DNA from: Apiospora phragmitis
Taxonomy: Eukaryota > Ascomycota > Sordariomycetes > Amphisphaeriales > Apiosporaceae
Length of the DNA stretch: 64,000 bases
Reading direction: 5' to 3'
NCBI GenBank assembly: GCA_038363925.1
Contig: JAQQWL010000002.1
Location: forward strand, 62,001 to 126,000
The notes under the pieces were generated by a model, which had not been told where the DNA came from, searched no databases, and worked only from the letters and a program-made list of their open reading frames with translations. Shown here in pieces: positions 19,005-31,714 of the stretch; position 1 is the stretch's first letter; every line of letters starts with the position of its first letter. The translations under genes were made by a program, and so were the position numbers.

Positions 19005-21838
19005 TCACGAATTGGCCGTCTTCAATCGTTTTTGGTTCTGCATGCGCGGTGTCGGTGGCTTGCCCTTGGCGCCCACGACACCATTCATCTGTCCGCCTGG
19101 ACCCATGCTGGCAGGTGTTGGTGCTCCGCCCTCGTCTTCCGTCTTCACCGTGGACGGCCTCCTTCGCTTGTTACTCGCAGGGCTGGTGTTGGCGCTCGGG
19201 CCACTCGAGCTTGTTCCCTGCTGGCTCTGCTGCAGGGCCATGCCGGGTGCCTGCATATGCCCAGTCGCGGGGCTGCCGATATGCGGCGACCCGGGAAGTG
19301 CGTGGTGGGCGGCGGCTGGAGACGCGCTCATCTGGAAGTGGCCGAAGCTGGGTGTCCGTGGGCCCGGGCCAGCAGGGACGTTGCCCGGCTGCTGGCCATT
19401 CATGACCATCTGGGGGCCCGTGGCGTTGTTGGCATTGTACATCTCCAGGGCTTGGTAGGGGCCCAAGTTGGGGTTCGCGACAGAATAGCTCATCAGCGGC
19501 TGCATGATGCCGATGACCTCGGCCAGCTCGAGATACTGGAAGACGTGCTCCGTGATGCCCATATTAGATTTGACGGCCGAGTCGGGCAGACTGATGTCCG
19601 GAGGAGCCGTCATGGGCGACTTCATCTGTTTCGCCTTGCCCTTCTTGCTCATCTCGGGCGACTGCTTTGCGTCGGACGAGTTCAGCCGATGCCAGTCCTT
19701 GATCCAGTTATGGTTGGGCTTGGCGGCGTCAATGGCCATCTTCCTCGAGATGAACTCGTCGTGCGACGTCGTCGTGAACTCCAACAACGCCAGCTTCTGC
19801 TCGGCGTCGAACTGCGCGCGCAGCTTGCCCGTCCAGACCACATGGGAGCTTTCGTACCAGTAGGTAAAGCTCGCGTTCTCATTCTCGACCACGTGCGTGG
19901 CGCCGATGCCGCGATCACGGGTGCCGTTGCCCAGGTTCAGTTGCAGCTTCTTCACTCCACTCTGGAAGTGTGCGTGGAAAAACCTTGGCAGGGCCGGGAC
20001 GTGGATCTCGTACGGTTTCTCGGTCGACTCCTCGCTGTTGGAGTTGTCGATGATGTACAGGCTGAGTTGAAAGACGCCCGAGGGGCTGAAGAACTGCCTC
20101 ACGAAATTCGACCAGTACATCAAAGCCTCTTCGTTATCGCCGCCCTACATAATAATTTATTAGTCAAGTTCAGCCACAATATACCCAAACAACATAAAAG
20201 TTCGTACCTGAAAGCCACTGAGGTGCTCGCAAAATTGCTGTAGCTTCAACAAGTAGTGCCCCTTCATGGCGCCCTCGTTCTTCATCTGCTGCTGCTGCTG
20301 GAGTTGCTGCAGGTTATTGGCCAGTTGCTGTTGCTGGACCTGTTGTTGCGCATGGGCAGCCTGGAGCATCTGCGGCGTGGGTTGCTGAGGCTGGTTCGGC
20401 TGGGCGTTCTGCTGGGGGCCGGGTTGGCCTTGGCCCTGACCTTGTCCCTGGCCCTGCTGTTGATTGGGCTGCGGTCCTGCATTTGGGGGCTGGCTGGGGG
20501 GCTGACTCGGTTGTCCTCCTGACGGAGTGGGCGTTGACTGCGGTGGTTGTGTCGTGGGTTGGGACTGCGGGCCCCCTTGTTGTGGTTGAGGTTGTCCTTG
20601 GTTTTGCGGTTGGTTCTGAGCTTGGCCCTGGGCCTGTTGCTGGGCTTGCTGCTGGGCCTGTTGTTGAGCCTGCTGCTGCTGCTGTTGCTGGGCCTGTTGC
20701 TGCTGCTGCTGGGCTTGCTGCTGTTGCTGCTGAGCCTGCTGCTGCTGCTGGGCCTGCTGTTGCTGCTGCTGTTGCGCCTGTTGGGCCTGCTGCTGCTGGG
20801 CCTGTTGGGCCTGCTGAGCCTGTTGCTGCTGCTGAGCTTGCTGCTGCTGCTGCTGTTGTTGCTGATGCTGTTGCTGATGTTGTTGTTGCTGCTGTTGCTG
20901 CTGTTGGTGTTGCTGCTGATGTTGCTGCTGCTGCTGGTTCTGGGCTTGCTGCTGCGCTACTTGGAGCATCTGAGCCTGCTGTTGTGCTATCAATTGAGGG
21001 TTCATTTGCCCAGGGTGACCAGGTTGATGTCCATGTTGTTGCATCTGTTGTTGGTTTGCAGCTTGTTGCATGGCGATTTGTTGGGCAAGCATCTAGAGAA
21101 CGACACGACGTATGAGACCCAGAAGGAAAGTTTATGAGGAGGAAAATCTCTAGTACTTACTTGTGCCTGCTGGGGATTCCCGCCGCCCTGTTGTAACTGT
21201 TGAGCGAGATGCTGCTGCTGCAGGTGAGGGGGAACACCGACCGGTCGCATGTTCTGACTCCTCATGGCCGCAAATTGCGCCGCGTTCATCTGGTTCATCG
21301 GCATACCCATGGGCATGTTTTGCGGGTTCATGCCTCCGTACATACCTGCCGACAGCATGGCCTGCCGCTGCTGCTGCTGTCGCAAGAGCTGCTGTTGCTG
21401 TTGCATCTGGGCGGCGAGCGCGGGGTTTCCTTGATTTACTGGGAAGTCGAACCTCCATTAGCATTCCCGTGTCCGCGACGAAAGACTTACGCTCCCAAAT
21501 TCAGTGGTATACGGCAGCAAATCACAGAGGGCGAAGGGGGATACTTACAGGCCATCTGGTGCTGGATCTGGAACTGCTGGTTGGGGTTGAGGTGCTGCAA
21601 GGCATGCGCTTGCGCGTTCTGGGGCTGCATGCCTCCCATAAAGGCGGCCGGGTTGGGCTGACCGCCAGGCGCAGAGACCATGCCGTGGCCGGCCATCTGC
21701 GGAGGCATACCCGGCTGGGCTCCTGGCTGGCTCGGGTTATGAGCCATGCCGGGGGGCCATGGGGTGTCCTGGATGAACGCCTGGATGTTGCTGCATTCCG
21801 GGATGGAAGCCGCCACCAGGTCCCATACTGGCCATCAT
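19005..21838 (-). CDS. ptaB: LIM-domain-binding-type transcriptional co-regulator (PtaB/LDB1)
   Basis: Four exons on the minus strand: 21549-21838, 21161-21438, 20208-21092, 19005-20144; about 863 aa. The start at 21838 (MMASMGPGGGFHPG) has an in-frame TAG four codons upstream. Exons 1-3 encode Met/Gln/Pro-rich sequence, with a huge Gln tract in exon 3. Exon 4 begins 'GGDNEEALMYWSNFVRQFFSPSG' and holds the LIM-binding domain, including 'YEIHVPALPRFFHAHFQSGVKKLQLNL', 'FTYWYESSHVVWTGKLRAQF' and 'FQYLELAEVIGIMQPLMSYS'. The C-terminus has a basic nuclear-localisation-like 'NKRRRPS'. Characterised orthologs (Aspergillus PtaB, Saccharomyces Mfg1) act with the LUFS-domain factor SomA/Flo8 in adhesion, filamentation and conidiation; LDB1 orthologs affect development in plant-pathogenic fungi. 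One extra base in a run of six G on the plus strand (21751-21756, exon 1) breaks the frame after 'HPGHPMAP'; otherwise intact. The long intron-bearing 5' region suggests complex control. Confidence 0.9.
20270..20990. repeat. CAG/CAA-type repeat block encoding poly-Gln in ptaB
   Basis: On the minus strand this is CAG/CAA mixed with GCC/GCT, giving about 120 residues of Gln and Gln-Ala repeats, then Gln/Pro/Gly-rich sequence (20400-20640). The interruption pattern changes along the block, so it is not a pure microsatellite, but it should be length-variable. Confidence 0.85.
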
Positions 21839-24800
21839 GGTCCGTATCTACAATGTCTCGTCGTCGACTATCCACCGACGTGGATACCGACGCCTAGACC
21901 TCCGCGCTATTTCATAAAACGATCCAATGGTATTGGGATGCAAGGCCCTCGAGGGTCGAGGTCGGCGGCGGTGGGTGCGGTGGGGTGTGGTGGAGGGAAA
22001 TCGTCACGCGCCCAAGACAGCTCCAATCGTAGTCCGAGTCGAAGGAAGTCGGAAAATGCGTTGTCGCGATGTTTGTCCCCTTTTTTTGATCGCCTCCAAC
22101 ACACAAAACACGAGAGCGCGGGTCAAGCCACGAACGGCTTCGCGACGCCGATCCTTTGGGTGGTTAGGCGGATGTCCACAGAGAGTAGTAATCGACGGCC
22201 AGATCGGGGGGTTGATGCATAAGACGGCGGAACTGGGGGTAAGAAGGGTCGAGGTGGACGTTGGAGTCGGGGCAGACTTGGAGTGGCTTGGGTGACGCGA
22301 AGCAAACGATGGTCAGGCGAAGACAGCAAAGGCAAGGTAACCCGGAGGAGCCAGGAAGAGGTGATGCGTGATGCTTGCCGAGCTGGTTTGTGTGGTCTTG
22401 GGAGGCGCGCGATTACAGAACACGCCAGGCAGGGCTGCTTGTTTCGACAACCACCCTAGACCGCAAAGGGATGGATTGTACGTGCGAATAAGCCCGACCG
22501 ACAGGAGAGAGAAAAAGACAGGACTATTCGATGCAACCTCAGGGGAGGTATGTAATAGCAACAACGATAATAATAATAATAATAATATTCCGTTAAGATA
22601 AACCGGTATGTAGATGGTCCCTAGGAGTGGGAGTGTTGCGCAGACTGAACTGGGCAAAGCTGGGGGGGGGGGTGGTGGTGGGTGAGGGATGTTGGGTCCC
22701 GACCGAATTGGACGATTGATTTGGTGTGGCTGATTGAGAGGGTGGTGAGGGTGAGGGGAATCTGACGGGATCAGAGTGGAAGAGAGCAATTTGGGGGGGA
22801 ATTGGCGGCAGCAGTCAAGCGATTAGGTACTGGCGACGGGGTCTGGGAGTCGGAGTCTGGCTGGGACTGACTGACTGGGATTGGGATTGGGATTGGTACT
22901 GCGACTGCGATTGGGAGTTGGGAGAGTGTCTGAGTTTCTGGGTTCCTGAGTGGGCTGTATGCGCGCCCAGTACCGGCGCAAGAAAAGCGGGCGGTGATCG
23001 CAGGAGAAAAAAAAAAAGGACGTGGCCGTGTCAGATATCGGCCTGCTTGTTTTTTTTTTGTCCTTGTCTTTCTCGTCGCTCAAGTCTCCCACCCACACAC
23101 AGGCTATGTATCTTGCTTAAGTAGATATGTAAGTATCGGTGACAGCAACGCCCCGGCAAGGTAGGTACCCGTCGCTGACTGGTGTTGAGGCTTCTCCAAT
23201 CCTGGATAGAATCGGCAAAAGATGCGAGGTAGGCATGTGCCAAGTGCCGTATGATCCAAGCCAAGCGACCAATCAGTCGACTATATTATGCTTGTGATGT
23301 GGGCTGGCGGCACTCCCGATATCTGGAATCTGTGTATCGGGTCGGGCTTAAACTCCAACCGTCACTGCACGCAACAGCAGGCGTCCGGCGAAGAAGAAGA
23401 CTACATAGAACTGGAACTGGAACAGGCAGGCTAGGAAATTGGGCAGAGAGGGTCCAGTCCGTCTTGGCTGGGATGGATGCAAGCATGGGAATATGAGAGT
23501 CCCGAGTGCTGAATGAGAGGTGGGAGACGAGCCCAGTCGAGCCGGGGACTAGGTATCCGTAGCTGCGCTAGACAACTCCAAAGCACCCCCACACCAACAC
23601 CGTTTTGCTGGACTTTAATAGGCAGAATTATTGTTTTCCCGACTTCCGATGCAGGCTCTCTAGCTTTTAGGCGCACAGAGAGTCAGGCCTGCATCCTGAA
23701 GTGGTTGTTTTCACACAATACCTACTTGGGCACCGGCGGAGAGGTATTGTAGATGAGTCGATTCTGGTCGCTAGTATAAAGCAAGTAGGTATTGTAGACA
23801 CCTACTCCGTTGAAGATATCAATGCGACCGAACTGTAGGCCGTAACAAATTCCAAGTTTGGATGGGGTGTCGGGACGTCATGCAGATAAAGGTATGGAGT
23901 GGTTATGCAGGTATAGAGGTGCGTAGCTTCAAGTGGGCTAGGTCTCTCCAAGCTCAAGCTCACTCATGGCATGGAAACAACGCGATGTTGCCAGCCCAGA
24001 AATCCTGCTTTCCCGAGATATCCCACGATCTAATCGATCGGAGAGTTGGCGGTTTTCGCAATCACTCGCAAATTGGCCGGAATCGAACGATGTAGGACTG
24101 GCAGCTTCAGTCGCATGCGATGCGATGCGATTTGATGGGATCGGCAGAGTGCGCGGCAGTCACCGGGCACTACTAGTATGCAACTGTCACGTATAGAACA
24201 GGGACCGCATAAACTTCTTCTTGACCCAAGGCGAAGCGCGCAAATTGCGGGCGCCACCCGGACGGACACTGGGATGCTTTGTTGTTCGTCTGTACGTACA
24301 GTACAGGTGGTCGGTTGGCCAGGTGGTGGTGCGCCAGGCAGAACGCCAGGCGTGGGATGAAGCGGGCGATTTAGTAGAACCACCTGATTAGGAAGACCCT
24401 GTGCCCCGTCCTGTGTGCTGGCTCTTCCCGAAAGGCCGGTCGATGTATATCAAAACCGCAGTGCACTGTTCATTATTGAACAACAACGTGCATTACTCGT
24501 TGGGGCGCGACTATGGATGGGAAATCCCACGCGGGGGTTCTTGCTTGAGGAAGAGTCCGTTTCAGAAGACGCGTGTTGTGTTGACAGGGATGTGTCTTCC
24601 CCCCAAAAGTTGAAACTCGGGAGCTGCTATTTATATAACGCATGAAAACTCTGCCGTATCAGGCTCTTGTTTTCTTTGCTATCTGGAAGCCTGGAGAGGT
24701 TGCAAGTGACCTGAGCTGAAGAGTTCGGTGAAGAGAACCCCAGTGCCAATACCCTAGCACATCCCCAATGGCACTTTGTCTATTTTTAGCCTGTCACCCT

Positions 24801-27000
24801 TCGACTTCAGAGGCGCAGCTACCAGCCAGCCAACTACACGTCTACATCTATGCCTATCTAAACAGAAAGAAGACGACCGCCTAACTTCTCAGATATCAAT
24901 CCCGTTCAGAAATCTAAGTCGAGCCAATTGCACGAGTAGCTAAGTATGATCAATAGTATGGAAATGAAGCAGTTGTGTGGATTTCACTTACTTCGTCGCA
25001 TATGCTTTCAAGGCGCGCTGTAATGAGATTGGCATGGATCGAAATAAAAGAAAAGAAATTTCAACGAAGTAAAGCTATCCGACACCTCAGTCGTCCGCTC
25101 ACCCAGCGAGCTGATCTGGTATACGGTAATTAAAAGTCGGACGAAGAAAGCAATTCTCATAATGCTCGGCCATTTTACCCAGTCTTGGTTCTTTAGCAGT
25201 AGCCCGTTAGCTGTGTTATGCTAATCTCGTTACACTATAAGAATCTCTTCACTCAAGGTAGTACGTATTAGGTGTGCGGATTCAGCTATCCAGAATCATC
25301 TCCCATGTCTTTGTTATAGCCACTGATGGCTGGTGATGGTTCTCAGCTAAACCAATGGGTTCTCAGGAGTTGGTTTGGCCATGCGGATCTATCAAGCTGT
25401 ATGCAAGGCAAGCAAAGTTTGATATTATAACAGCAGAACAGCTCTAGGCTATCTCACTCGATACACGAGTATCATGTAGGAGGTATGCAGCGCTTAGGGC
25501 TGTAAGCTGGGTGGTTTCTCAACCGCGTGCTGGTTGCTGCGCCTAAAAAGAAGCATAGGATCTTGTCATAGACGATTGGTTCGACTCGCTTTTCTTTAGA
25601 CAGTGCAACACTTCCTTGACTCTTCTTGTGGGCATAGAAGAATATCCTAGCTGTGACATTACCCCTATGCAGCCGCCAACAGGAGATGGGGTTCTTAAGG
25701 TGATGAGTGGCTCTGAGAAGCAAGGAATTCCACGATGTACACTCAGTGACATTGTTCTTCCAAGCTCTGGTTTTGAGGCCGATGCAAGGTCAAGTCAGCC
25801 ACCCAGTAGAAACTGTAGGCTCACAACGCGCGGAATATTCCCGAATGGGTGCAAATCTCGTCAGTATAAATGAGTATGGCATCTGGGCCTGTGTGACTTC
25901 AAAACAACCGAACCGAACCGAACCGAGTATCGCTAAAGCTTGATACAACCCCTTGACGATTTGGCACTCTTACTCAGCATCGCAAAACACTCAGCCGAGA
26001 GAATCACCTTGTTAAAACACAACACATCCAGCCAAAGGCAGCGGATTTGTAGCGTACCTCCGACTGCAATGACGTGCCCTTACAGTTGAGGTGGGTGGTC
26101 GACCAAAATATCCAACAGCTAGTCCCGACTCTGTGTACATGGAAGAAAGAACTCATTAGAAAGCGAGACAACGAGAGACTCGTCTTAGGGTGTTGCTAGG
26201 TGCCAGCCCTTACCTTGTATATACATGTCTCCAAGTAAGTACTGGGGTGAAATGGTCATTATGTGGGTGATTTCTGCTGGGTTAGGTAACTCATGTTGGT
26301 ATAGAACGGAGTCAAGGCACAACGCCGAAGGCTGCTGTTCGGTTTGATCCGACGAGCAAAGACAGACGAGAGTTGGTTGGACGATAGGCATAGAAATTGA
26401 CAAGCCCTCATCTCAGGTTCAGTCGACTCTGATTATCAATTAGATAAGGTTGTTAGTCACAGCAGACGGAGACATCCAATTCTTCCCGAAAGCTAGGAAG
26501 GTCCTGCATTGGTTGTCTTCATTGAACCTGGGGCTTCAATTTGGCTTTCTGGACCTTACCGCACTATGGAAAACATGGAAATAATCCAATTCCATTAAAT
26601 TCGATCCTGATATCACCCAGAGAAGGCCTGTTCTTGGTCATTCGAGAGGTTTCTTCCTTCTCATCAGCCCCATCGACGTTGATGTCAATCAGGTACAGAC
26701 TGCTGCAGGTGCATGGATGAGACCCTTGGGAAGATCCGAGCTAACCCGGTTTTGGCAGGCGGTCACGTTTTCTTATCGATCGGAAAAACTAGCGACCCGC
26801 ACATTCCTACTTTCCTAAGCTTTTGCGCGGACTCCCCACCTTTAATTTTTTTTTTCCTGCTTTCTCTGCCAGAGGCTCCAAGAGCAACTACAAAATGCCG
26901 ACCAGATCCCCTCCAAGATCCAATCCTCTCTTCTTCGCCAACCATCCCCCAGCACTCTCTCATCATGCAACATGAGCTGAGCTGAGCTGGTCTCTGACTG

Positions 27001-27112
27001 CCGCAGATTGATTGTTCGTTCGTTTGGTCGTTTAATCATTTGATCGATTGACTGACTGACTGCCTGATTGCATGGGCTCTCTCCTTCTCGACACGATGCA
27101 ATCAATCTGCGG
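27001..27112. repeat. 14-bp perfect inverted repeat
   Basis: CCGCAGATTGATTG at 27001-27014 and its reverse complement at 27099-27112, separated by 84 bases that contain GACT/GATT repeats. It could form a stem-loop if transcribed. No gene assigned. Confidence 0.6.
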
Positions 27113-28508
27113 CGCGTCATGAAATGGTAAGACTTTTTCCCACCAGCAACCTTCATTCACACACACCAACACAATGCTCTTCCCCCAACATCCTCCATCT
27201 GATGACAACCAAAGAAACATGTCTTCTTTTCCCAGCTGAATCGACCATGAACGAAGCTACATTTTCGGGCACGTCGCGACAGCGGCCGCCTGTTACTTGC
27301 CAGTATAATTTGTCTGATTCAATCCTCGGCCTTTTCGCTTGCTATGCTGCAACTGCGAAAGGTCGTGGAGAGGGAGGATCATATCATTCAACACCATTCA
27401 CAACCTCCATTTGACAGTCCCAACTGACCATCTCGGAAGTGTAGTAAAGCAGCCATCTTTCTCGAGAATCAACATCACCCAACTAACATTTGCAGCCTCT
27501 GCGCTGCTGCCTCCAGCCGTGACACAAATGGTAGGCCAACATTTTCTCTTCTCAAGCACACTTTGCACAATTCACTCCCCGAGTCCATATGATTCAATAT
27601 TCCACCTAATTCGCAGTTTCCACTCGAGCTTTCGCCTACGAGCCTTTTAGAAAGCAGATGACGGTTGCAAGACCTTACCTTGGATGTATGATGGACATTA
27701 ATCAACCACGATTATTTTTGTTGGCCCAGCTTTTTCGCAGACCACCTGGCTAACATTCCACAAGACTTCAATAGGTTCTCCATGTCGTTCAAACGCGATT
27801 GCCCTCGTCGACGAGCTGGCTTCCGGCTCTTCCGCCTTAGTAGCAGACAGAATGAATACAGAAAATATCAATACCACTTCTACTGGACCATGGATCCAAT
27901 GTGACATGTGCGCGCGCCCGTGTAACAATTACCAGCATGGCGCATGATCGTGATCCTCTGGATACTACTTGCCAATGTATTATGATAGAATATCGACACG
28001 GCAGCATTGCCTTGAATGCCTTTTACACGATGCTACGCGGACATGCTCTGCATCCGAGCAGGTCCTGACGGACAGAAGCGTTCACCATGCACTTTGAGCA
28101 CCTCATCGCCTCGGAAGACCAATGTCACTGTCGTAAGGGTATCAATTCCCCATCTATGAAAACTCCCAAATATCTCAAACCAAATGAAAACCCAAGAACA
28201 TGATGGAAATCATTCATCCAATTGCAGAGTTGTTCCTGTTGCCCAACTTCGCAACAGATCATGTACTTCATACATAGGAAAAGAAAAGACACAATTTTAT
28301 TTCCCTCCCCCAACGCCAGCCAGTGCAAGCAAGCCGAGAAGGAAATCTTGTTCTTGTGTTCCGTGAAGCTTTTCTTGTCTTGCAAGAAGAGATGCCTTCA
28401 CTTGTCTCAAGTCCAATCATTTCATGCCAGCCCTGTCGCCGCTGCCAGAACTCCAGAAAGAAAACCATGATAATTGCCCCCTTGAAGAACACCAGCCCGC
28501 CTATGCGT

Positions 28509-28560
28509 AGAAAAAGGAAAAGAAAAAGGAAAAGAAAAAGGAAAAGAAAAAGGAAGGAAA
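28509..28560. repeat. AAAAGGAAAAG minisatellite
   Basis: About four tandem copies of a 12-base purine unit (GAAAAAGGAAAA), 33 bases downstream of the hbrB stop codon, probably within its 3' UTR. Confidence 0.8.
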
Positions 28561-28592
28561 GGCACAACATCTTCCTGCCAAGGTCTCTCTCT

Positions 28593-31500
28593 CTAACCAG
28601 CAGCCCCTACACCTTCTCGTAGTACTTGCGGCTGCGGCTGCGACTGCTGATGCTGTATCGCCAACCCGCTCAGCCCGCTATGGCTGCTCCGCGCCGACAG
28701 GATGGACGAGCCGCCGCCGCCTCCCAACATGCCGCTGCTATCCTCCCTCTTGATGCGCCCTCCAACGATGCCGCGCCTATTGCGGCCCGTCCGCCCACGC
28801 CCGAGCCAGTTCAGTTTCAGCAATCTCCCCAGCTCGGTGACCATGTTCCTCCCCTCATCGTTGCCGCCACCACTGCCACTCCCAGCCGCTGCTGCAGCCG
28901 CCGAGGCAGCATTGGCGGCCGCCGCGCCCGCCGCCGCCGAAGACGAGTGCACGTTGGCCTCGAACGGCGCGAGCCCGCCCGTCTGCACGCTCGCCAGCAC
29001 GCTCAGGCACTGCAGCATGCGGCCCACCATGTCCGTCACCTGCTTGCCGCCGAGCTCGACGTTCTCGCGGTGTTCTTGTGTTTGCGCGGCGCGCAGGCTC
29101 GCGTTGCTGCCCGAGTTGTTGCGGTCGCGCCCGCCAATACTAATGGCTGCCGGCGTGAAGGGGCGCAGCATGCTCGAGGTGCCCTCCGAGCCGGACCCAA
29201 AAGAAACATTGGAGATGGCGCGGGACCGCGACGGGTTGCTGCTGCTTTCGTAGTTATTGTTGTTATTGAGAAGCGTCGACGACGAGGAATTGTACGAGGC
29301 GACCGACGGGTCGAGGCTCATGGCGGTGCCGGGTCGTTGGGTTTGTGGTGGCGGTGGCTGCTGGTGCAGAGGTTGGAACTCGAGATCGCGGGGCAGGCTG
29401 GTGCTAAGAATCGCGTCACTCGGCGGCGGAGGTGATGCCAGGGCGAGGCTGGCCAGACTGGAGGGTAGGTGCTCGAGCGACAGTCGCGAGAAGATCATCT
29501 TCAATTTGTCGTAGCGCGGGAGAATCAGGGTATCGCGGTAAGCCAGCAGGACCAGGCGGCGGATGTCGAGCGTCTGCGTCGGGGGCGTGGGGTACGGCGG
29601 CGCGTCATTGTTGTTGGTAGTAGGGGTGGGCAGGACGGTGCTCCAGAAGTCGCGGGCTTGCTCGGCCGTCATCAAAGGGCCGCTGCCCGAGAATTCGAGG
29701 TCGAGAGGCAGAAAGACGGCTTGCATGTAGGGCAGGACGGAGGTGAAGGTGAAGACCCATAGCTCAGCGAGCGCGGGGATCAGTCGATCTTCGGGCGTCT
29801 TGCGCAGGGTGTAGTCGAGCGACAGGAAGCCCGTCGAGAGCAGCTCCCGCACGTCCTCGATGATGATGTTGGCGGATCGTCGCTGGATGGCATATTGGAT
29901 GTGCATGGTGACGACGCGATTGAAGTCCTCGATGGGGAGGCGCAGATCCTCGCCCTCGAAAATGGCGAGGAGTTTGGCCTTGAGGTAGGGCCAGGCGTCG
30001 TCGAGAGTCATGCTGTTGAGGCCGTATTTGGAGCTGTCGACGGGGTCGAAGAAGTTGAGGTTGGATTGGGTCAGGGATATGTTGGTGCCAAGACTCGAAG
30101 GACCCGCCCATTCCGAGGTCGTACTTGTAGGGTTTAAGGTGAAGACGGACTCGTTGTCGTGGGCCATGCCGAGCTGCTTTTCTTCTTTCCTCTTCTCGCG
30201 CAGGGCCCGGCCGCCGTGTCGGAGGTCGAGCCCTGACACCGATTTTCCGAAACTCGACGTGTTTGGGCCGGGACTTGGCGGGACGTTGAAGTTGTAGAGA
30301 CTGGACGGTGCGTTGGGGTCGACGGGGCGCGAATTGCTGGCCGCCGACGACAGGGGGAGGTGGTAGTCCTCTTTGTTCGACAGTTTGTGCTTGGATCGCG
30401 ATAGAAAATGGTGTTCTTCTCCTTTTCTTTTTCCTTTTCCCTGCCGCTGCTCTCCTTGTCGGGAGGTGTGTCGACGGCGCGGATCGTAGCAGAGGATGAG
30501 TTATTTAGATGTAGAGAGACTGAGTCTCGGCCAGACTCGTCGTGCTGAAGTTCCCTCGTTGTAGAGAGGCAAGTGCCGAGCCAATCTTGCTGGGGCTGGG
30601 TAGAGGTTTGACACTTGCCTCGCCCTTGGTGTCGATCTTTTTGGGCCGTGAAAATAATTTGACCTTGGACTTCTCGGCCTTGGGCGGTTTCTCGGAATCG
30701 TAAGCGGCGGCGGTGGTGGAAAGCCAGACGGGCGGTACTCTTCGGAGGGCAAGGCCGGCGATGTCTGCGGCGAGGATCGGGGGAAAACGACATTGGCGGC
30801 TGTAGTTGCGGCCTGGTTTTCCGAGCAAGCCGTTGTGATATCGTGCCTCGGCGGCCGCGTGAGAAGCATTGTTAAGGTGGGCGTCTCGGGGCACACTCGC
30901 TTTGGGTAAGACTGAGGGCGGGCGGGCTGAGTGGTCCTCCCGCGATGGCGGTTGGGCCATTGGACCTGGACACCTGCCGCTTCGTAGGTTCGTGGATGTC
31001 ACCGCTGCCCTGAAAGGGGACAGTTTGCGATCGGTTGCGACTGTGGTGCTGGTAGGCGTTCAGAGACTGGTGCTGCATGGCCGCCTGGGCTGCTATTTGA
31101 CTTGCTGACAAGCCTGCCGAGGCGGGCGCGGGCGGTATGTTTCCCTGGGACATGGTGGTGATTTGGGCGAGGTTGGAGGAGCTCGTCGAGGGCAGCGTGG
31201 TGTCGAACATGCCCTGGGTCTGGGAGTGCTTCCGCGAGTGGCCGCCGATCCGGTTCGTGGGCTGGGTCAGAGTCGAGGCATTGCGAAGGCTCGGGGTCGC
31301 GCCATCGCGGTTGGGGCGGGAGAAGTTCTGGGGGCTTTGCAGGCTAGAGGCGCTACCGTTTGGATGCGCGGTGAAACCGGGGAAGGAAGGGCTCGTGGCG
31401 CCGGATGGGGTCTGTGGGCTGCGTACTTTGGGCAGATTGAAGTAGGTAGAGGAGGTGGCGGCGGTGGTGTCGTCGCTTGAGGAGGTGTCGATGCGGCGGA

Positions 31501-31714
31501 TCTGGGGTCGGCTCGAAGACGAGGCGGGCTGGATCTGTTGGTTGCGTTGGGACGAAGAGGAGGGCGGTCTCGTATTCCCGTCTCGTTCTCGTTCTCGTTC
31601 TCGATCTCGCCCCGATGCCGCAGCGGCAGCAGTAGCAGCGGCTGAGGGGGAGAAGCTGTTGGGCAGCGGCGAGAAGCTGCCAGGCGCCCGCTGCTGTGAG
31701 CGACCCGACTGCAT
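28593..31714 (-). CDS. hbrB: HbrB/Bit61-family TORC2 subunit (Protor homolog)
   Basis: About 1040 aa, no intron needed. The N-terminal half is Ser/Pro/Gln-rich low complexity from the start at 31714 (MQSGRSQQRAPGSF). The HbrB domain begins around 30080 with 'FFDPVDSSKYGLNSMTLDDAWP' and continues 'LKAKLLAIFEGEDLRLPIED', 'ELLSTGFLSLDYTLRKTPEDRLIPALAELWVFTF', 'VLPYMQAVFLPLDLEF' and 'RRLVLLAYRDTLILPRYDKLK'. The C-terminal tail is Ala/Gly/Ser-rich. HbrB was named for hyperbranching in Aspergillus and is the filamentous-fungal counterpart of Bit61, a TORC2 component acting in growth polarity. Five single-base frame breaks are needed: extra bases at the G-run 30904-30906 and T-run 30817-30820, and missing bases near 30715, 30510 and 30415. 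Their net effect returns exactly to frame (3122 bases plus one), and every segment matches the family order, so assembly error is the best reading. Confidence 0.85.

Larger units (their letters stand above)
21839..28592. other. Long non-coding interval upstream of ptaB
   Basis: About 6.75 kb with no gene I can support, between the ptaB start (minus) and the hbrB stop (minus). 21839-23100 is probably the ptaB promoter and 5' leader: it has short upstream ORFs, a G-run (22662-22670), GATTGG repeats (22876-22896) and an AAT microsatellite (22567-22584). Further right there are only short frames without domains, a 14-bp inverted repeat (27001-27112), and an AAAAGGA repeat at the hbrB end. 26900-27700 has several splice-like signals and short frames, and could hide a small multi-exon gene. 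Confidence 0.4.

Noticed and set aside
18933..20243. 436-codon plus-strand ORF
   Set aside because: It lies antisense over the LIM-binding exon and Gln tract of ptaB; its Leu/Arg/His-rich text is the shadow of GC-rich coding on the other strand.
20483..21137. Plus-strand Leu- or Ala/Val-repeat ORFs
   Set aside because: These are antisense readings of the CAG/CAA block (CTG/TTG codons), not membrane proteins.
28626..29514. Plus-strand ORFs of 85-269 codons
   Set aside because: Antisense shadows of hbrB, with Arg/Ala-rich composition and no domain.
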